From Cystobasidiopsis lactophilus (lineage: Eukaryota; Basidiomycota; Agaricostilbomycetes; Agaricostilbales; Chionosphaeraceae): a stretch of 64,000 nt of DNA. Position 1 is the stretch's first letter, and each line of letters begins with the position of its first letter. The stretch covers positions 3,731,883-3,795,882 of the forward strand of contig BCIO01000002.1 of NCBI GenBank assembly GCA_001599975.1, written 5' to 3'. Below are positions 1-11,108 of this stretch, in pieces. Below the pieces are notes generated by a model. It made no database searches. It had not been told where the DNA came from and was given only the letters and a program-made list of their open reading frames with translations. Position numbers and translations under genes: made by a program.

Positions 1-463
1 TGCCGCCTCCTCCTGATGAGAAGCGAAAGACCTTCGCGGTTCAGTGCCCCGGTGCTCGACTTTCGCCGAGCAGCAGAACTCGAAGGTGACGTGCAGCTCA
101 ACCTCTATCTCGGCGGACCAAGGTAAAAGGGGGGACAAGCCCACTCGCTGGCCCCAGCGACGGATCGGCCAGTATACCCGGGACACGGACACTCACCTGC
201 TGAGAACAGCGCGGGCCGTCGATGTCAGCCCCGAGCAGCTTATCGAGGGTCGAAAGGTGCTGGTCGTAGGCCGACCATGCGCTTTCGAAGTCAACGTTGG
301 GATCTTGGTCGAGAACATAACGAGTGAAAGCGGCTGCCAGATTGCTGTACTTCGTTTTGTCTTGCCGAGCGAAGAAGTCCTTGACAAGTTGGTCCAAAGC
401 TGAAGCCACGGGCGGTGAGGTCGGCGGCGCACTCGGGGCAGGAGGTTGAGACGACGAAGACAT
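1..463 (-). CDS. Partial unknown protein, N-terminal part
   Basis: The gene starts at the ATG at 461-463 and runs off the left edge. The first exon (197-463) encodes a low-complexity Ser/Pro/Ala-rich start followed by a more ordinary segment with DQLVKDFFARQDKTKYSNL and a DPNVDFESAWSAYDQHLS stretch, rich in helix-forming residues. A good donor (GTGAGT) follows at 196. A second exon is probably entered near 110-130 and stays open to the window edge, but its acceptor is uncertain. No family was recognised. An upstream in-frame ATG at 503-505 would add a hydrophobic leader; the inner start was chosen because the following low-complexity run is a typical fungal N-terminus. Confidence 0.5.
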
Positions 464-1270
464 CTCAGAAGCCAAGATCAGGAGAAGATGGATGTGACGG
501 AGCAAGACAGAATGGGCGGTTAAAAGAGAGCGATTTCACAAGCCTCCAACGGCCCAGGCACCTGAAGTTTCTTTTTCGCGGGGCTCTGACTACGCATAGC
601 GTGGAAATCCACGTGGAGAACAATAGTGCCAACGTCGACTCCTGGCCAACGGTGCCCAGCGCCCGGCGTTTGCACAAAGGGAAGCCTGATTGAATTTACC
701 CGGCTGGACGAATCGGCAGCCCACAGAGACAATAAGATGTAAGCTTCAAAGTCGTGATACGTCAAAACAAAAGACGAGGGAGGGATAGGGTCAAAAGCAG
801 CCAGCACGCCCAAGTGGCAAAGGCGATAGCCGCGGGCGGACCACCTTGGGAAGAAACGCTCTGGCTGCCCTCTTCAGACCAAACGGCGCACCTCCAGGAC
901 AAATCACGCATGTCGCAAAGCAGCAACGAAGAAGAGACAAAGGGTCAAAGCCTTCAAACAAGCCCAATTGAAAAGCAGGAGCCCTGCATGAGCGGCCCAA
1001 GCAAGGAGGACCGGGACCGTTCGCAACCGCTTGCTTGCCGATTCTCCACCGCAGCCCATGTACAGAAGCGCAACGGACCCGGCAAGACAGAGGCAAGGCA
1101 AGGCGAATTTTGGGCACGCTGCTGCGGCTGCATGCGGGCAAGAAATTGAGTGCGCGTCACAGCGGAATGTTGTCGGAAGGGGACCGCATATTCCAAAAGC
1201 TGCTGAAGGTATAGAATGCAAGTGGTACAGGATGGCTGCGATCTATCAACACAAAAGCAATGGCAAGTGG
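464..1270. other. Intergenic stretch, no gene seen
   Basis: About 800 bases lie between the start of the partial gene at the left edge and the 3' end of the next minus-strand gene. Short open frames on both strands lack a convincing start, splice partners or recognisable protein character. I see no RNA gene or repeat here. Confidence 0.5.
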
Positions 1271-2134
1271 TCATGCCGCTGCACTTGCTGCCGCTGCTGC
1301 TGTTCCAAACGTCCGCCTGACCGCCGAAAGCGCGAACATGAGCACGTTGGTGAATTCATGGAGTTAGGACCAGATGCTCACCGATTGAGCAGCAGACCTT
1401 TGAGCGCCCTGACTTCCGACTTGCATGAGCCGACCAGGTCGTGGACTGGGTTAATCACTTTGGGCTGGGCTGGGTCTTGGCGGGAGTCAAAGTTGGCGGA
1501 GTAGTGGGCGGACATGAAAGACGAGGAGCGGATGGACTGGGTGGAGACGTAACTGGAGAAGAGCTCCAGAGCTGTTTGACCCAACCATTTCAGTCCTGTT
1601 CGCAATCTGACTGGTGGGAGGGAGACAAACAAGATGCATAGTCAGTGACAAGAGGTGCGGGAGTGGACAGAGAGTCGAGCTCGGCCTTGATCTCTGAGAA
1701 CTGGGAGGGGAGCTTGTGGATCGAAGGCCCTTCGTTCTCAGGCTCGGCCAGAGCCACTTTGTTCTCTTCCACCGCCGGTTTCGCCTCTATTAGCCGGTCC
1801 GTCAAGCGAGAGTACAGGGTCGAGTGCGACTGGGCCAAAAGCCCGAGGATGCGTTTTGACTGGAGAAGCCGGGGCAGGAACCAGCTCTGTGAAACCCGTC
1901 ACTGCCAAGTCATCAGACCTTGCAGGGTAACAAGCACCCACCTGGTAGATGTAGTAGATCAAGGCAGAGACGGAGCCGCCGTAGACCAAGAGCCAGGCGA
2001 GCTTCCTGAGGAATAGCGGGACGACGGAGCGAGAAGCGGCGGCATAAGGGGCCAGCACGACCTGCGGATTGGGCTGGCTGGCGTCGTAGGTGCGCTCAGG
2101 CAGCTTGGGAGCATCTGCTGGCTGATCGGCCATG
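1271..2134 (-). CDS. Small membrane protein, possibly peroxin Pex14/Pex17-like
   Basis: Exon 1 starts at the ATG at 2132-2134. It encodes a polar N-terminus and then a hydrophobic segment (KLAWLLVYGGSVSALIYYIY) that looks like one transmembrane helix near residues 40-65. A GTGGGT donor near 1943 joins to an exon beginning SWFLPRLLQSKRILGLLAQ, with helical, coiled-coil-like text after it. Later exons carry an amphipathic region (KWLGQTALELFSSYVSTQS). The last exon encodes RRTFG and an alanine-rich tail before the stop at 1271-1273. One membrane anchor followed by coiled coil resembles fungal Pex14/Pex17 membrane peroxins, but that is an inference from layout only. The junction near 1600-1660 is unresolved. 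The gene is divergent from the next one, with only 68 bp between starts. Confidence 0.5.
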
Positions 2135-2202
2135 GTCACAAGTGGCAAAGCAGGCGGCCGTGCAAGAGCAAACAAAGGTCGAGCTGAACCAACGATGCGG
2201 CT
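2135..2202. promoter_or_regulatory. Compact divergent promoter
   Basis: Only 68 bases separate the start codons of the minus-strand membrane-protein gene and the plus-strand Ser/Pro-rich gene. Both must share regulatory sequence here, or their promoters must extend into each other's coding regions. No TATA box was seen. Confidence 0.4.
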
Positions 2203-3704
2203 ATGAAGGATCCGGAGCAAGCCAAGGCGGAGAGGGCAGCGCAGAGGGCGGCCTTGAAGGCGGCCATGCTCGCTGGCAGGCAAAAGACGCAGAGCTCGCT
2301 GTCGGTGGCGACGACGTCGAGCACCGACAGCTCCTCGGTCTACTTGACGCCCGGCAACGCCAGCAGCTCGTCCGAGTCGCTCGACTTGGTCACTTGGGCG
2401 TCTGACCCGCTCAAGAGTCTCAAGGGCAAGCACCGACAGCGCCGGGACAGCAGCGGGAGCATCACCCTGCCCGATCTGGTCAAGCGCAACCAGGAGGACG
2501 TGGACGGCGCAGACTCGGATTTGGACTTGGACGAGAGCTTGGAGGAGGCCGCAGAGAGGTCTGGCGTCTTCACCGACAGCGACGTCGAGCTCAATGGCTC
2601 GCCCGGGCCCAAGAGCGTCAAGATGGACCGAGGCGCATCCTCGCTTTCGCTGCTGGCCTCGACCTCCCTGGCCGACAAGGTGAGCCGCCACCGACATCTC
2701 GAATTCTCAACGGGCTCTAAACTGACTCAATGATACAACGATAGCCGGTTTCTTATTCCACCAGCGACGAAGAGGATTTCGACCTCAGCTTGGACACCTC
2801 GCACGAGCCGTCCATCGCTTCCTCCTCCCGGCTCTCGCTGGCTTCCGCCACTTCTTCCCGCTCTTCTGTATTTTCAGCCTCAGCCACTCCCACCAAGCAT
2901 CTTTCAAGGGACCGCTTCCCATCCCCTCGCCTTCGAGCCCCGTCCACTTTCCTGCAGACGCCACCGCCGGCCCCAGGCTCTTCGGAGCGTCGGTCCTGGG
3001 CGGGGAGAGACTCAAGTCCCACGATCACTTCCCCGACTGGCTGGCGCTTTTCCTCCTTGTCGGACCAGGGCCAGACAACCAATCCGGCCCAGGACCAAGG
3101 CTCCCCTTCGTCTTTGATGGCCACTCCAAGACGCTCGTCCCTGGCTCCCTCTTCCCCAACATCTAGACCCTCGCCTTCAAGGAATTCGGGCTCCAGGCTA
3201 CCCTTGGCTGGCGGGCCGCCCAGGTCCGGTTTGCCCTCGCTCCCTTCAGCCAAATCCAGCAGCAGCGGCGCCAAGCGCCAATCCCGCGTATCCACCTCGT
3301 CCATCCCCTCCACCGCATTCAACAGACAACAGCATGCCAGGTCGCCCTCCAACGTCTCCGACGTGTCCTCCGTTTCGTTCGCCTCCTCCAACACCGACTC
3401 ATCCGATCGGCCGCTTAGGCCGTCGTTACCAGCAGCTTCCTCACGCAAGAAGACTTCTCTGCCCGCACCGCTCTCTCACATCAAGGCCAAGGACTTCCCA
3501 CAGCCGCCACCTCTCAAGTCGCCCTCTGCTCCGACGCCGCCGCCAAAGTCTAAGGTTGGGACGGCTAGCAGACCAAGCTTGAGCGGTCTGCCTTTGCCTC
3601 GAAGTTCAATGGGTGGATCAACAGCAAGCGGCCTGCCATTGTCCAGGAGTAAGATCAGCAGCGGGAGTGCGGGCACGTTCGGGTCAGCAGGCGGTGGGAA
3701 TTGA
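2203..3704 (+). CDS. Ser/Pro-rich, probably disordered protein
   Basis: Two exons: 2203-2679 and 2745-3704, with intron 2680-2744 (GTGAGC donor, TAG acceptor, branch-like CTGAC). Translation starts MKDPEQAKAERAAQRAALKA, a charged helical stretch. A long Ser-rich region follows, with acidic Asp/Ser clusters (DADSDLDLDESLEEAAERS-like) and then a Pro/Ser/Arg-rich half ending in repeated SGLPLPRS and SGLPLSRS motifs and a Gly-rich C-terminus. There are no transmembrane segments. The composition suggests a disordered scaffold or cytoskeleton/signalling adaptor with many possible phosphosites. No domain was recognised and no function is claimed. The gene is divergent from the membrane-protein gene at 1271-2134. 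Confidence 0.75.
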
Positions 3705-3938
3705 TTTTGTCGTTCTTTGTTGGCGTTCCTTTCGTCGCTACCGTCTACTAGACGTTTGGCTTCCGTATGTGTCGGCAGTGGGCTGTTTGTAGCTCATTTA
3801 CTTTGTTGCTTATGGAGATGCCCTTAATCACCCAAGGTTGTAATACCGAACTGCATGCATAACCCTTTCTTGACTGCACTGGATTCTAGAGACTATATTA
3901 AACGTTTTAAGGCTGAGCTAGTTTTGAAATGGAGGGCG

Positions 3939-5249
3939 TCACGCCAGCATTCCCTTAAGCTTCTCTTCCACCAGAGCGTCTGCCTCCTGGGTGATCGGTA
4001 GCGGGAGGCCGGCTGGTGAATGAAGAACACTTGTCAGATTGATGGTCGCAATCAAGAGGAGACCAACTGACTGAAAGCGTGCGGGACGCCTCGCCACATC
4101 TTGATGTCGGTGGTAACCCTGGACCACGGCCTTCAAGATAACGGAATGGGAGATGGATGTGAACCAAGACTCACCCAGCTTTTGTCAGAAGGCTGAAGTA
4201 GGCGAGGCCTTCATCTCGGAGTGCTGGTGTCCTCCCATCGTCAGCGCAAAAGGACGGCGGCAAAAGTGGGGAGCTACGCACGATCTCTTCCCGCCAACTC
4301 GATGTAAGTCTTTGGAAGGCCCGCGGCGCTTCCAAGAAGCGGTGAAAGGATGGGCGACTTGGGGTCTGCTGCAGGCGCGTAGGTCGCATAGTATTGCTTG
4401 ATGCCCTCGGCGCCGAGGATGTCGCCTTTAGCAAACTCGAGGATGCTGGAGTTGATGTAGGATTCCGGGAAGGCGTCAGGGTGGACAAGAGTAGGAATTC
4501 GGAGGACTTGTCCGAGCAACGGAATGCCAGCGTCTCGAGCTCTTTGGGCGGTGGCGGCTGCGATATTGGCCCCAGCGCTGACCCCAAGCAAGATGAGCTT
4601 GCTGGCGTCAATTCCCAGCGTGTCGGCATTGCTTCGTGCCTGCTTATATCAATCAGGTTCGAACACTCTGCGCAAAAGCAGTCGACCTGCGCAGACGACC
4701 TGCCCAATTCAGTGCCTCCCAGGCGTCGTCGTGCGCGGCCGGAAACGTGTGTTCAGGTGCCCTGCGATCCCTAATGTCAGCTTGCTTTCAAAGTAAACGT
4801 TCAACTGATGGACGAACAGCCTGTAGGACACACTCAAGCACACCACGCCAAGCCGGGTCGACCAGCCAACGCAGTCTTTATGAAGCGGAGGATCTCGGCT
4901 GACGCAAAACCCTCCACCGTGCAAAGCAATTATACAAGGCAGCGCTGCTTTTGTCATTGGGGTGTATGATTTGATCTGGAAGGAGCCGACGGCCCAGTCT
5001 TTAATTTGAAGCGAGGATGGGATAGCCACATCGGGACGCGGGAATTGAGCCAGTAGGGCTCGCTGTTCTGCGACGGTGCCATAACATAGCGTTCTGAGGA
5101 CGGGTGGTGCTGTGGGCCAAAACTTCTTCAGGTCTAGCGCGCCCGTTTGTCAGACCAAACCGAAGTCGCGGCAAACAAGAAAGAGAGGGACCTTCAGCCT
5201 CCGTTTCCCACTCCTCGAGGAATCGTCGTTTGGTATCTTCAGCAGCCAT
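3939..5249 (-). CDS. HSL-type alpha/beta hydrolase, paralogue A
   Basis: Esterase/lipase of the hormone-sensitive-lipase (alpha/beta hydrolase fold-3) family, predicted to hydrolyse small esters. Visible family hallmarks are the oxyanion-hole motif HGGGF, the nucleophile elbow GVSAG (Ser nucleophile), the acid region ELAGRDPLRDEG (catalytic Asp) and the C-terminal histidine in GVPHAFS. The start at 5247-5249 gives MAAEDTKRRFLEEWETE, which matches the paralogues. The final exon ends in EEKLKGMLA with the stop at 3939-3941. It is the most diverged of three tandem copies. An intron splits the Asp motif, but unlike copies B and C there is none just upstream of it. There is no signal peptide, so it is probably cytosolic. 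The physiological substrate cannot be told. Confidence 0.85.
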
Positions 5250-5767
5250 TTTTCTGGTCGAACGAGAAGAAGAAGTCACAGCGCTAATCATCAAGGGCTT
5301 TTGAAACAACTCCGGCCGGGATTCAGCGCCATAGCACGCTCCTGCGCCCCCTGCACGCTTGGATGAGGACATGTGGCGAGTACGAAGCCTGAGACTTAAG
5401 GAGACAGCAAAACAAACAGGGGCGTGCTCTACTCGGCGAATCACTCTCGCCAAAGGCTCAAAGCCCCCCTGTTGATTATGAGGCCAGGAAGGGCATGCAG
5501 AGGAAGCCCTGAAACGAAGGGGGGCAGGCCCAACATTCAAGAACGCAAAATGCAATATGCAATCGACTGAGCCACCAGCAGGAATGCAAGGCACAGATTG
5601 GTTCCGGCAAGACTCGCAGGTCAAGATTGAAATCCGCGACGGTGGCGACATAGTCACAAGTGGCGGCAGCCACTTTGGCCTATAAATTCAGAGATTGCAA
5701 GCTTCTCACTATACAAAGCCCCGGCCCAGGAAAAGATATGGCGAAGCCCAAGAGAGACGGCAGCACT

Positions 5768-7137
5768 TCACTTTTGAAGCATGCCTTGGATCTGCTTCTC
5801 CACCTCTGCGAACGCTTCCTTCGCTCGCGTAAATGGCAAAGCCACTGGACTGTGGCATTAGCGTAACGCATCTCAGCGAACACAAGCGGAGAACGCGTAC
5901 TGAATCCGTGAGGCACACCAGGCCACATCTTGATCTGGGTGGGAACTCCAGCCTTGATCAAAAGGTCATAGTACGCAAGGCCTTCATCGCGAAGAGGATC
6001 CATCCCGCTGAGTTCCAAGTAGACCTGCAGAAGTTTCCGTTCGCCGCAATTCTGAGATCGTTGACAGTGAGCCTACTGGGCACAAGTTCGCCAAGTTATG
6101 CAAGAGAGGCGAACAGTTCGCCGCCATGGGATTGATGTCGGGGCAATAGTTGTCGAAAAAGACTCGCATGCCTTGTGATCGTAAGAGTCGTGTTCTGACT
6201 CACCCTCGTAAGAAATACGAACTAGCTTCGCCTAGAATGGCTCCGTCGCTAAACGTCTTGATGCTCTCGTTAGGGTATCCGGAAGGGAACGCGTCCAAGT
6301 GAACAAGAGTTGGGTTGCGAAGGATTTGACCCAACATCTTCATCTTAGCGTCCCGCGCCCGTCGAGCGACACATGTTGCCAGGTTGGCTCCAGCAGAGAC
6401 ACCGTAGGTGATAATGCGGTCAGGATCAATGCCCAACTCATCGGAGTGATCTCGGGCCTTGGATCCACGATGACCCTCTCAGGGTAGGCTCATGCGTGAG
6501 AGTTTGCAAGCTCACCCAAAGGAAGGCAGTCCAGGCATCTTCATGTGCAGCAGGATGCTTGTGTTCGGGGCCCCTTTGGACAACGGAATCAGACGACGCC
6601 CGCAGCCACAGCTGAGGGAGGAGAGCGCACAAGCGGTAATCGACCGTGATTGCGACCAGATTGAGAGCGGTGGATAGCTCCAGGCACTCAGGTTCACACA
6701 TGGTGTAATCACCAATGCAGAATCCACCTTCAATTTAGGCCAGTCAGACCAGCAAGTGGAGGTGGCAAGTCCGGCCCCGCTCACCTCCATGGTAAGCGAG
6801 AACGCAAGGCAAGCCTTTCCCCGTTTTCGGCTTGTAAATCTTGATCTTAAATGCATTGGACCCAGTTCCAAGAGTCACGTCTTTGACCTCCAGATTTGCA
6901 GGAATTTCGACGGCGGGCGGCTTGGGCAGGGTAAGAATCCGGGCTCGCTGCTCGGCAATGCTGCCGGCGAGCAGATCCCTGACAGCAGGAGCAGTCGGCC
7001 AGAAGTCCTTGTACTCTTCTCTCTCGCTGAATCAGCCCCGCAAGGCTTGTTCTTCTGCAAGCACTCCCTGGACGCTCACCCTTGTCCTCGGTTTCCCAAT
7101 CCTTGATGTACTTGCGGTCGATATCCCGGGCAGCCAT
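5768..7137 (-). CDS. HSL-type alpha/beta hydrolase, paralogue B
   Basis: Second tandem copy. It starts at 7135-7137 with MAARDIDRKYIKDWETE; an intron follows directly, and the next exon opens with EYKDFWPTAP-like text shared with copy C. Hallmarks are the HGG/GF oxyanion motif split by an intron, GVSAGANLATCVARRARD around the nucleophile Ser, LELSGMDPLRDEG with the catalytic Asp uninterrupted by an intron, and MWPGVPHGFS with the catalytic His. The last exon reads AKEAFAEVEKQIQGMLQK and stops at 5768-5770. It is much closer to copy C than to copy A. It probably arose by a recent duplication and shares the predicted ester hydrolase activity. The 518-base gap downstream to copy A holds no other gene. 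Confidence 0.85.
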
Positions 7138-7656
7138 TTCGATGCAGTTGGTGACCAGGGAACGAGAAGAGACACAGAGGTGAGCAGCGGGACTCGGCCG
7201 TCCCCACCTGGCACCTGCGCCATGCCATTCCTTCAACGAGAAACGCGGAGACAAGGCACGGCAATGATACCGCTTGATCTGCATCGGCCTAGTCACAGCT
7301 TCTTCTTCAAAAGCAGCCAAGCAGCGCGCCAAAGACCAGATACCGTCCGCATCTCGAGGCCAGGGGCGCCATCCACGGCGAGCTTCAACTTCGAGGAGGT
7401 CGACTTGAGGCGGAGCAGTCTCGCAATCAATCCCGGTCGTCCTGGTCCTGGAATCATTTCAAAGCTTAGCAGCTGCCTCTCGCATGAGATGACGCGCTTC
7501 TTGAAGGATGTCGCGCTCGAAGTCGAGAAAGCTTTGGTGGCGTCGGCCAAGACGGCGTTTGTAGCAACACGCGGTTTTGGCATCATTTCATCTTAATTCC
7601 AGCCTTTTCATAGTAAGCTACCGCCCAGAATTGGTGGGCAGCCCAGCGGGCCGGCT

Positions 7657-9020
7657 TCATTTAAGCATGCCTTGGACCTGCTTCTCTACTTCCACAAAAG
7701 CCTCCTTCGCTCTGGTAAAAGGTAAAGCCACTGAAGGAGAGAATCAGGGCTAGTAAGACTTAAGTTAAAAAGACACGTACTGAACCCGTGCGGCACTCCC
7801 GGCCACATCTTAATCTGGGTGGGCACTCCGGCCTTGACCAGCAGATCGTAGTAGGCAAGGCCTTCATCTCGAAGGGCTGAAGAGTGCGAAAAGGATGAGG
7901 TGGTGGCCAATGCTGTGCAGACGAGGAAACTCACGGTCCATTCCAGACAACTCGAGGTACACCTTTGCACGACCCGTCGTGAGCACATCATTTCACTTCG
8001 GAATATGGGCAGGCTGTCACCTACTGGAGACAGACCCTTCAAATTTTGCAGCAGGGGCGAGCAATTGGCAGATTTTGGATCGACTCCGGGACAATAGTTA
8101 TCAAAAAAGACCCTCATTCCTGCTTCACGAATGAGCTCAGTGGAATGCGACTCATATGAAGCAGCTGACCTGGTGCACCCAAGATGGCAGCATCTGCGAA
8201 TGTCTTCATGCTCTCGTTCGGATAGCCAGATGGGAAAGCATCCAGGTGAACAAGGGTAGGGTTGCGAAGGATCTGGCCCAGCATTTTGATATCATTGTCT
8301 CTTGCCCTTTGAGCCACGCAGGTTGCAAGGTTGGCACCAGCTGAAACGCCGTAGGTAATGATGCGGGAAGGATCGATGCTCAGCTCGGCGGCGTGCTCTC
8401 GGACCTAGAATAGGCGTGTTTTGTGAGTGGTCAAGCTTGACTCCCTTTGAAGTAAAACGCTCACCCAGACGAAGGTGGCCCATGCGTCATCGTGTGCCGC
8501 AGGGTGCTTGTGCTCGGGGCCTCTGCGGAAGCTGCGTCAACCCGCTGCCAAAATGCCAAGGTAGCAGCGTGCTTACAAGCGATAGTCGACCGTAATGCAC
8601 ACTATATCTAGTTTGGTAGCCAGCTCCAGGCATTCTGGGTCGCACATCGTCATATCGCCAATGCAGAAACCACCTTGACGCCGGCCTAGTCAGCCTACGA
8701 GTCGAAGAAGCCAGATACAGCCACACACCTCCATGATAGGCAATCAAGCATGGCAAGTCGCTCCCAGTTTTGGGCATGTAGATCTTGATCTTGAAAGCAT
8801 TGTCTCCAGATCCAAGGCTCGTCTCTTGAACTTCAAGGCTGTCCGGGATCTCGGGCGCAGGTGGGCTGGGCAGGGTAAGGATTCGCGCTCGCTGCTCGGC
8901 AATGGTGCCTGCAAGGAGGTTTCTGACAGATGGGGCGACTGGCCAAAAGTTTTTGTACTCCTCGTCTTCAGTCTCCCACTCGGCAATGTGCTTGCGGTCA
9001 ATATCTCTTGGGACAACCAT
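7657..9020 (-). CDS. HSL-type alpha/beta hydrolase, paralogue C
   Basis: Third tandem copy. It starts at 9018-9020 (MVVPRDIDRKHIAEWETEDE) and runs straight into EYKNFWPVAP without the first intron seen in copies A and B. After an intron inside the HGGGF motif it reads GFCIGDMTMCDPECLELA, then GVSAGANLATCVAQRARD (nucleophile Ser), VYLELSGMD joined by splicing to PLRDEG (catalytic Asp) and MWPGVPHGFS (catalytic His). It ends AKEAFVEVEKQVQGMLK with the stop at 7657-7659. All three triad residues are present, so the enzyme should be active. Its promoter region (194 bp) is shared with the divergent kinase-like gene. The three copies differ in which introns they keep. Confidence 0.87.
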
Positions 9021-9214
9021 CTTTTCGGTGGTTTTGTTCAGGAGTCACTGCAGGCTGAGAGATGCAGAGCGCAAGCAAGGCTCTTGGCGGGAAATCCGCA
9101 AGTCGATTACCCCACACGCCAAAGAAGGTCCGCAGGATGTGGATGAGGGGCACAGGGATCGGACCAGACGGGCCTTAACCCGCTTCCAACAAGACAGCAC
9201 ACTTTAGGAACAAC
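9021..9214. promoter_or_regulatory. Divergent promoter, hydrolase C / kinase-like gene
   Basis: A 194-base gap separates the start codons of the minus-strand hydrolase C and the plus-strand phosphotransferase-like gene. This suggests shared regulation of the two. No specific operator sequence was recognised. Confidence 0.4.
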
Positions 9215-10606
9215 ATGGGAGAACTAAATGTGGTAGACAAAGTCCAAGGGAATCCGGCTGGCGACGAAAACACGATTCTCCATGGCCGCCATGTTGTGGG
9301 TTGCCGCCCGATTCGCCACCTTGACTGGAATTGCTCAAGACCAACCTTATAGCGTCCCATTCATGATTTGGCCGATGTCACGCCCCAATGGTTCGAGGAA
9401 GCTCTCGACTGTCGACTGGATGCGAGCATCTTTCGCTTCGAGCGCGTTGGGACTGGCAAGTCTCCGTTTTCTCTCGAAGGGCCAGCTGACTGTTTATGAT
9501 TCAGGTCAAATGTCAACAACGATCAGAGTGGTCTTTAAGAGGTCGGTTTGCCGCAAAGTGGCTTGAACGCGGATGAGCGGCCAACTCATTCTCGCAAAAC
9601 CAGGGTTGGCGCTGCTTCAGAAGAGACCGTCATCTGTAAATTTGCCGCTGCCGACGAAGTTGTCAGAAAACTTGGCCTTGCTTTCGGACACTACGCCAGA
9701 GAGGCTGTTTTCTATCGGAGATTTGGCGAGCGGCTCATTGAAGGATTGCCTCGGTGCTTGGCGGCCGTTGTCGACAAGGACGCGTGGTTCACACTGGTAC
9801 TGGAGGACATGGGGGCTCTAGGCGGTACACAAGGTGATCAAATCAAGGGCGCCGATTTGGAGCAGGCCGAGCTGGCGCTCAAGTGCCTTGCCCGCCTTCA
9901 AGCACCCGTGCTGGACAACCCAGAGTTGGACAAGGACCCTTGGCTCAACGTTCCGTCCTCTCTCACGCAAAAATTCTTCAACGAGAACCTTGCCAAGTTT
10001 CTCAGCCGGTATGAAGGCCAGATACCCGCCGAGCACATCGAAGTGTTAGAGTGGCTCTCCGATAATCTTGATGCTTGGGAGCTAGACAAGCAGTATCCCT
10101 GCGCCATTTTCCACGGGTGAGTGTCGGCTTTGGCGCATTGTTTCAGCCCTGACTCATGGCCCAGCGACTATCGGTTGGACAACTTGATCTATTTACCTGG
10201 CAAGTGCGCAGCTGTGGACTGGGGAGGTCTATCATGGGCCTCTGCGTTCCGAGATGCTGCCTACTTCATAGGGTGCGGTCTTCTTGAAGCTGCGCAGCGA
10301 CACTTACAGTTGCTGTCCAGAAACGGCTTCGAGCCAGAGGAGCGACGCAAGCACGAGAAGCACCTAGTCCAGCTGTATCTCGACGAGCTAAACAGATTGG
10401 CCAACAAGAACATTTCTTGGGAAGACGCATGGAAAAGCTATTGCCACCAGTCGCTTTATGGCTTGACCATCCACGTCCCAGCAGCCGGCACCTGCCCTCC
10501 ATCAGAACGTGGAGACCGCATGTTTGTCCTTCTCGCCACTCGCCAAGCTCAGCACGCAATAGACTGCAGAGCAACACATCTTTTGCATTGGAACAAAAAG
10601 GACTAG
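9215..10606 (+). CDS. Aminoglycoside-phosphotransferase/CHK-like kinase
   Basis: Protein-kinase-fold small-molecule kinase of the APH / ecdysteroid-kinase-like group. Exons worked out: 9215-9295, 9353-9455, 9505-9541, 9604-10116 and 10165-10606. The first exons give DVTPQWFEEAL and VGTGQMSTTIRVVFKR, the glycine-rich nucleotide loop and first strands. Then come ETVICKF (likely ATP-binding Lys) and, across the last intron, HGDYRLDN, the Brenner-type catalytic loop with the catalytic Asp and the Asn. AVDWGG follows in place of the metal-binding DFG/DWQ motif. The intron at 9456-9504 has a GC-AG boundary. The stop is at 10604-10606. Family members phosphorylate small alcohols or amino compounds; the substrate here is unknown. 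Its divergent pairing with a hydrolase suggests a common metabolic or detoxifying role. Confidence 0.82.
9456..9504 (+). other. Non-canonical GC-AG intron
   Basis: The donor reads CTG/GCAAGT and the acceptor TTCAG. Only this join restores the glycine-rich loop VGTGQMS in frame and links exon 2 to exon 3 of the kinase-like gene. GC-AG introns with a strong GCAAGT donor are a known minor class of U2 introns. Confidence 0.7.
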
Positions 10607-11108
10607 CCTGAAAGCCGTGCTAATCGGAGCTGCTCGCCTTCTTGCCCTTTTCTCAATGTATCTACACGCGTGTACCCTCCTCACGCCATTGAAACCAACT
10701 TTTGAGCCACTCGCAATCGCCACCGCCCTGTCATGCCGCCTCCAAACTCTTGCTTTTCATCCATGACTCGCATTCTTAAGGCATTTGCCGTTCTATCGCT
10801 CTAAATATGGCAGATAGCCAATGACTAGCGCTGTCCTGCTTGACTTTGCGCACATATGGCAACTTGACCCGGCGCCTCTCTCAACAATGCTTGCCAATTG
10901 CTGTGAATATTTTCACATGCCTCCGCTCACTTCGCCCCGCGTCCCAGTGTTGAACCGGCCCTTGACTACCGTCAGTGACGAATAGGCCCCGAATTATAAC
11001 TCGAGAACGGGGCGTTCGCAATCCGGCCAGGCAGTGACGGCATCGCTCAAGGGCGTCACTGATTTTGAGGGCCTCCACTTTTGCTCTCTTTTTCACCCTA
11101 CAGCCATC
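10607..11108. other. Intergenic stretch
   Basis: About 500 bases between the kinase-like gene and the HAM1-like gene, holding the terminator of one and the promoter of the other. No coding sequence, RNA gene or repeat was recognised. Confidence 0.5.

Noticed and set aside
1738-2697. 319-codon open frame on the minus strand
   Set aside because: Most of it is antisense to the Ser/Pro-rich gene; only its end coincides with exon 1 of the small membrane protein.
2753-3448. 231-codon acidic minus-strand frame
   Set aside because: Antisense mirror of the Ser/Pro-rich coding exon; acidic character follows from the complementary codons.
7293-7586. 97-codon minus-strand frame between hydrolases B and C, with a mitochondrial-presequence-like composition
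   Set aside because: No splice partner, no stop context or paralogue elsewhere; too weak to call a gene.
6841-7596. 251-codon open frame on the plus strand
   Set aside because: Antisense to hydrolase B and its upstream region; no protein character.
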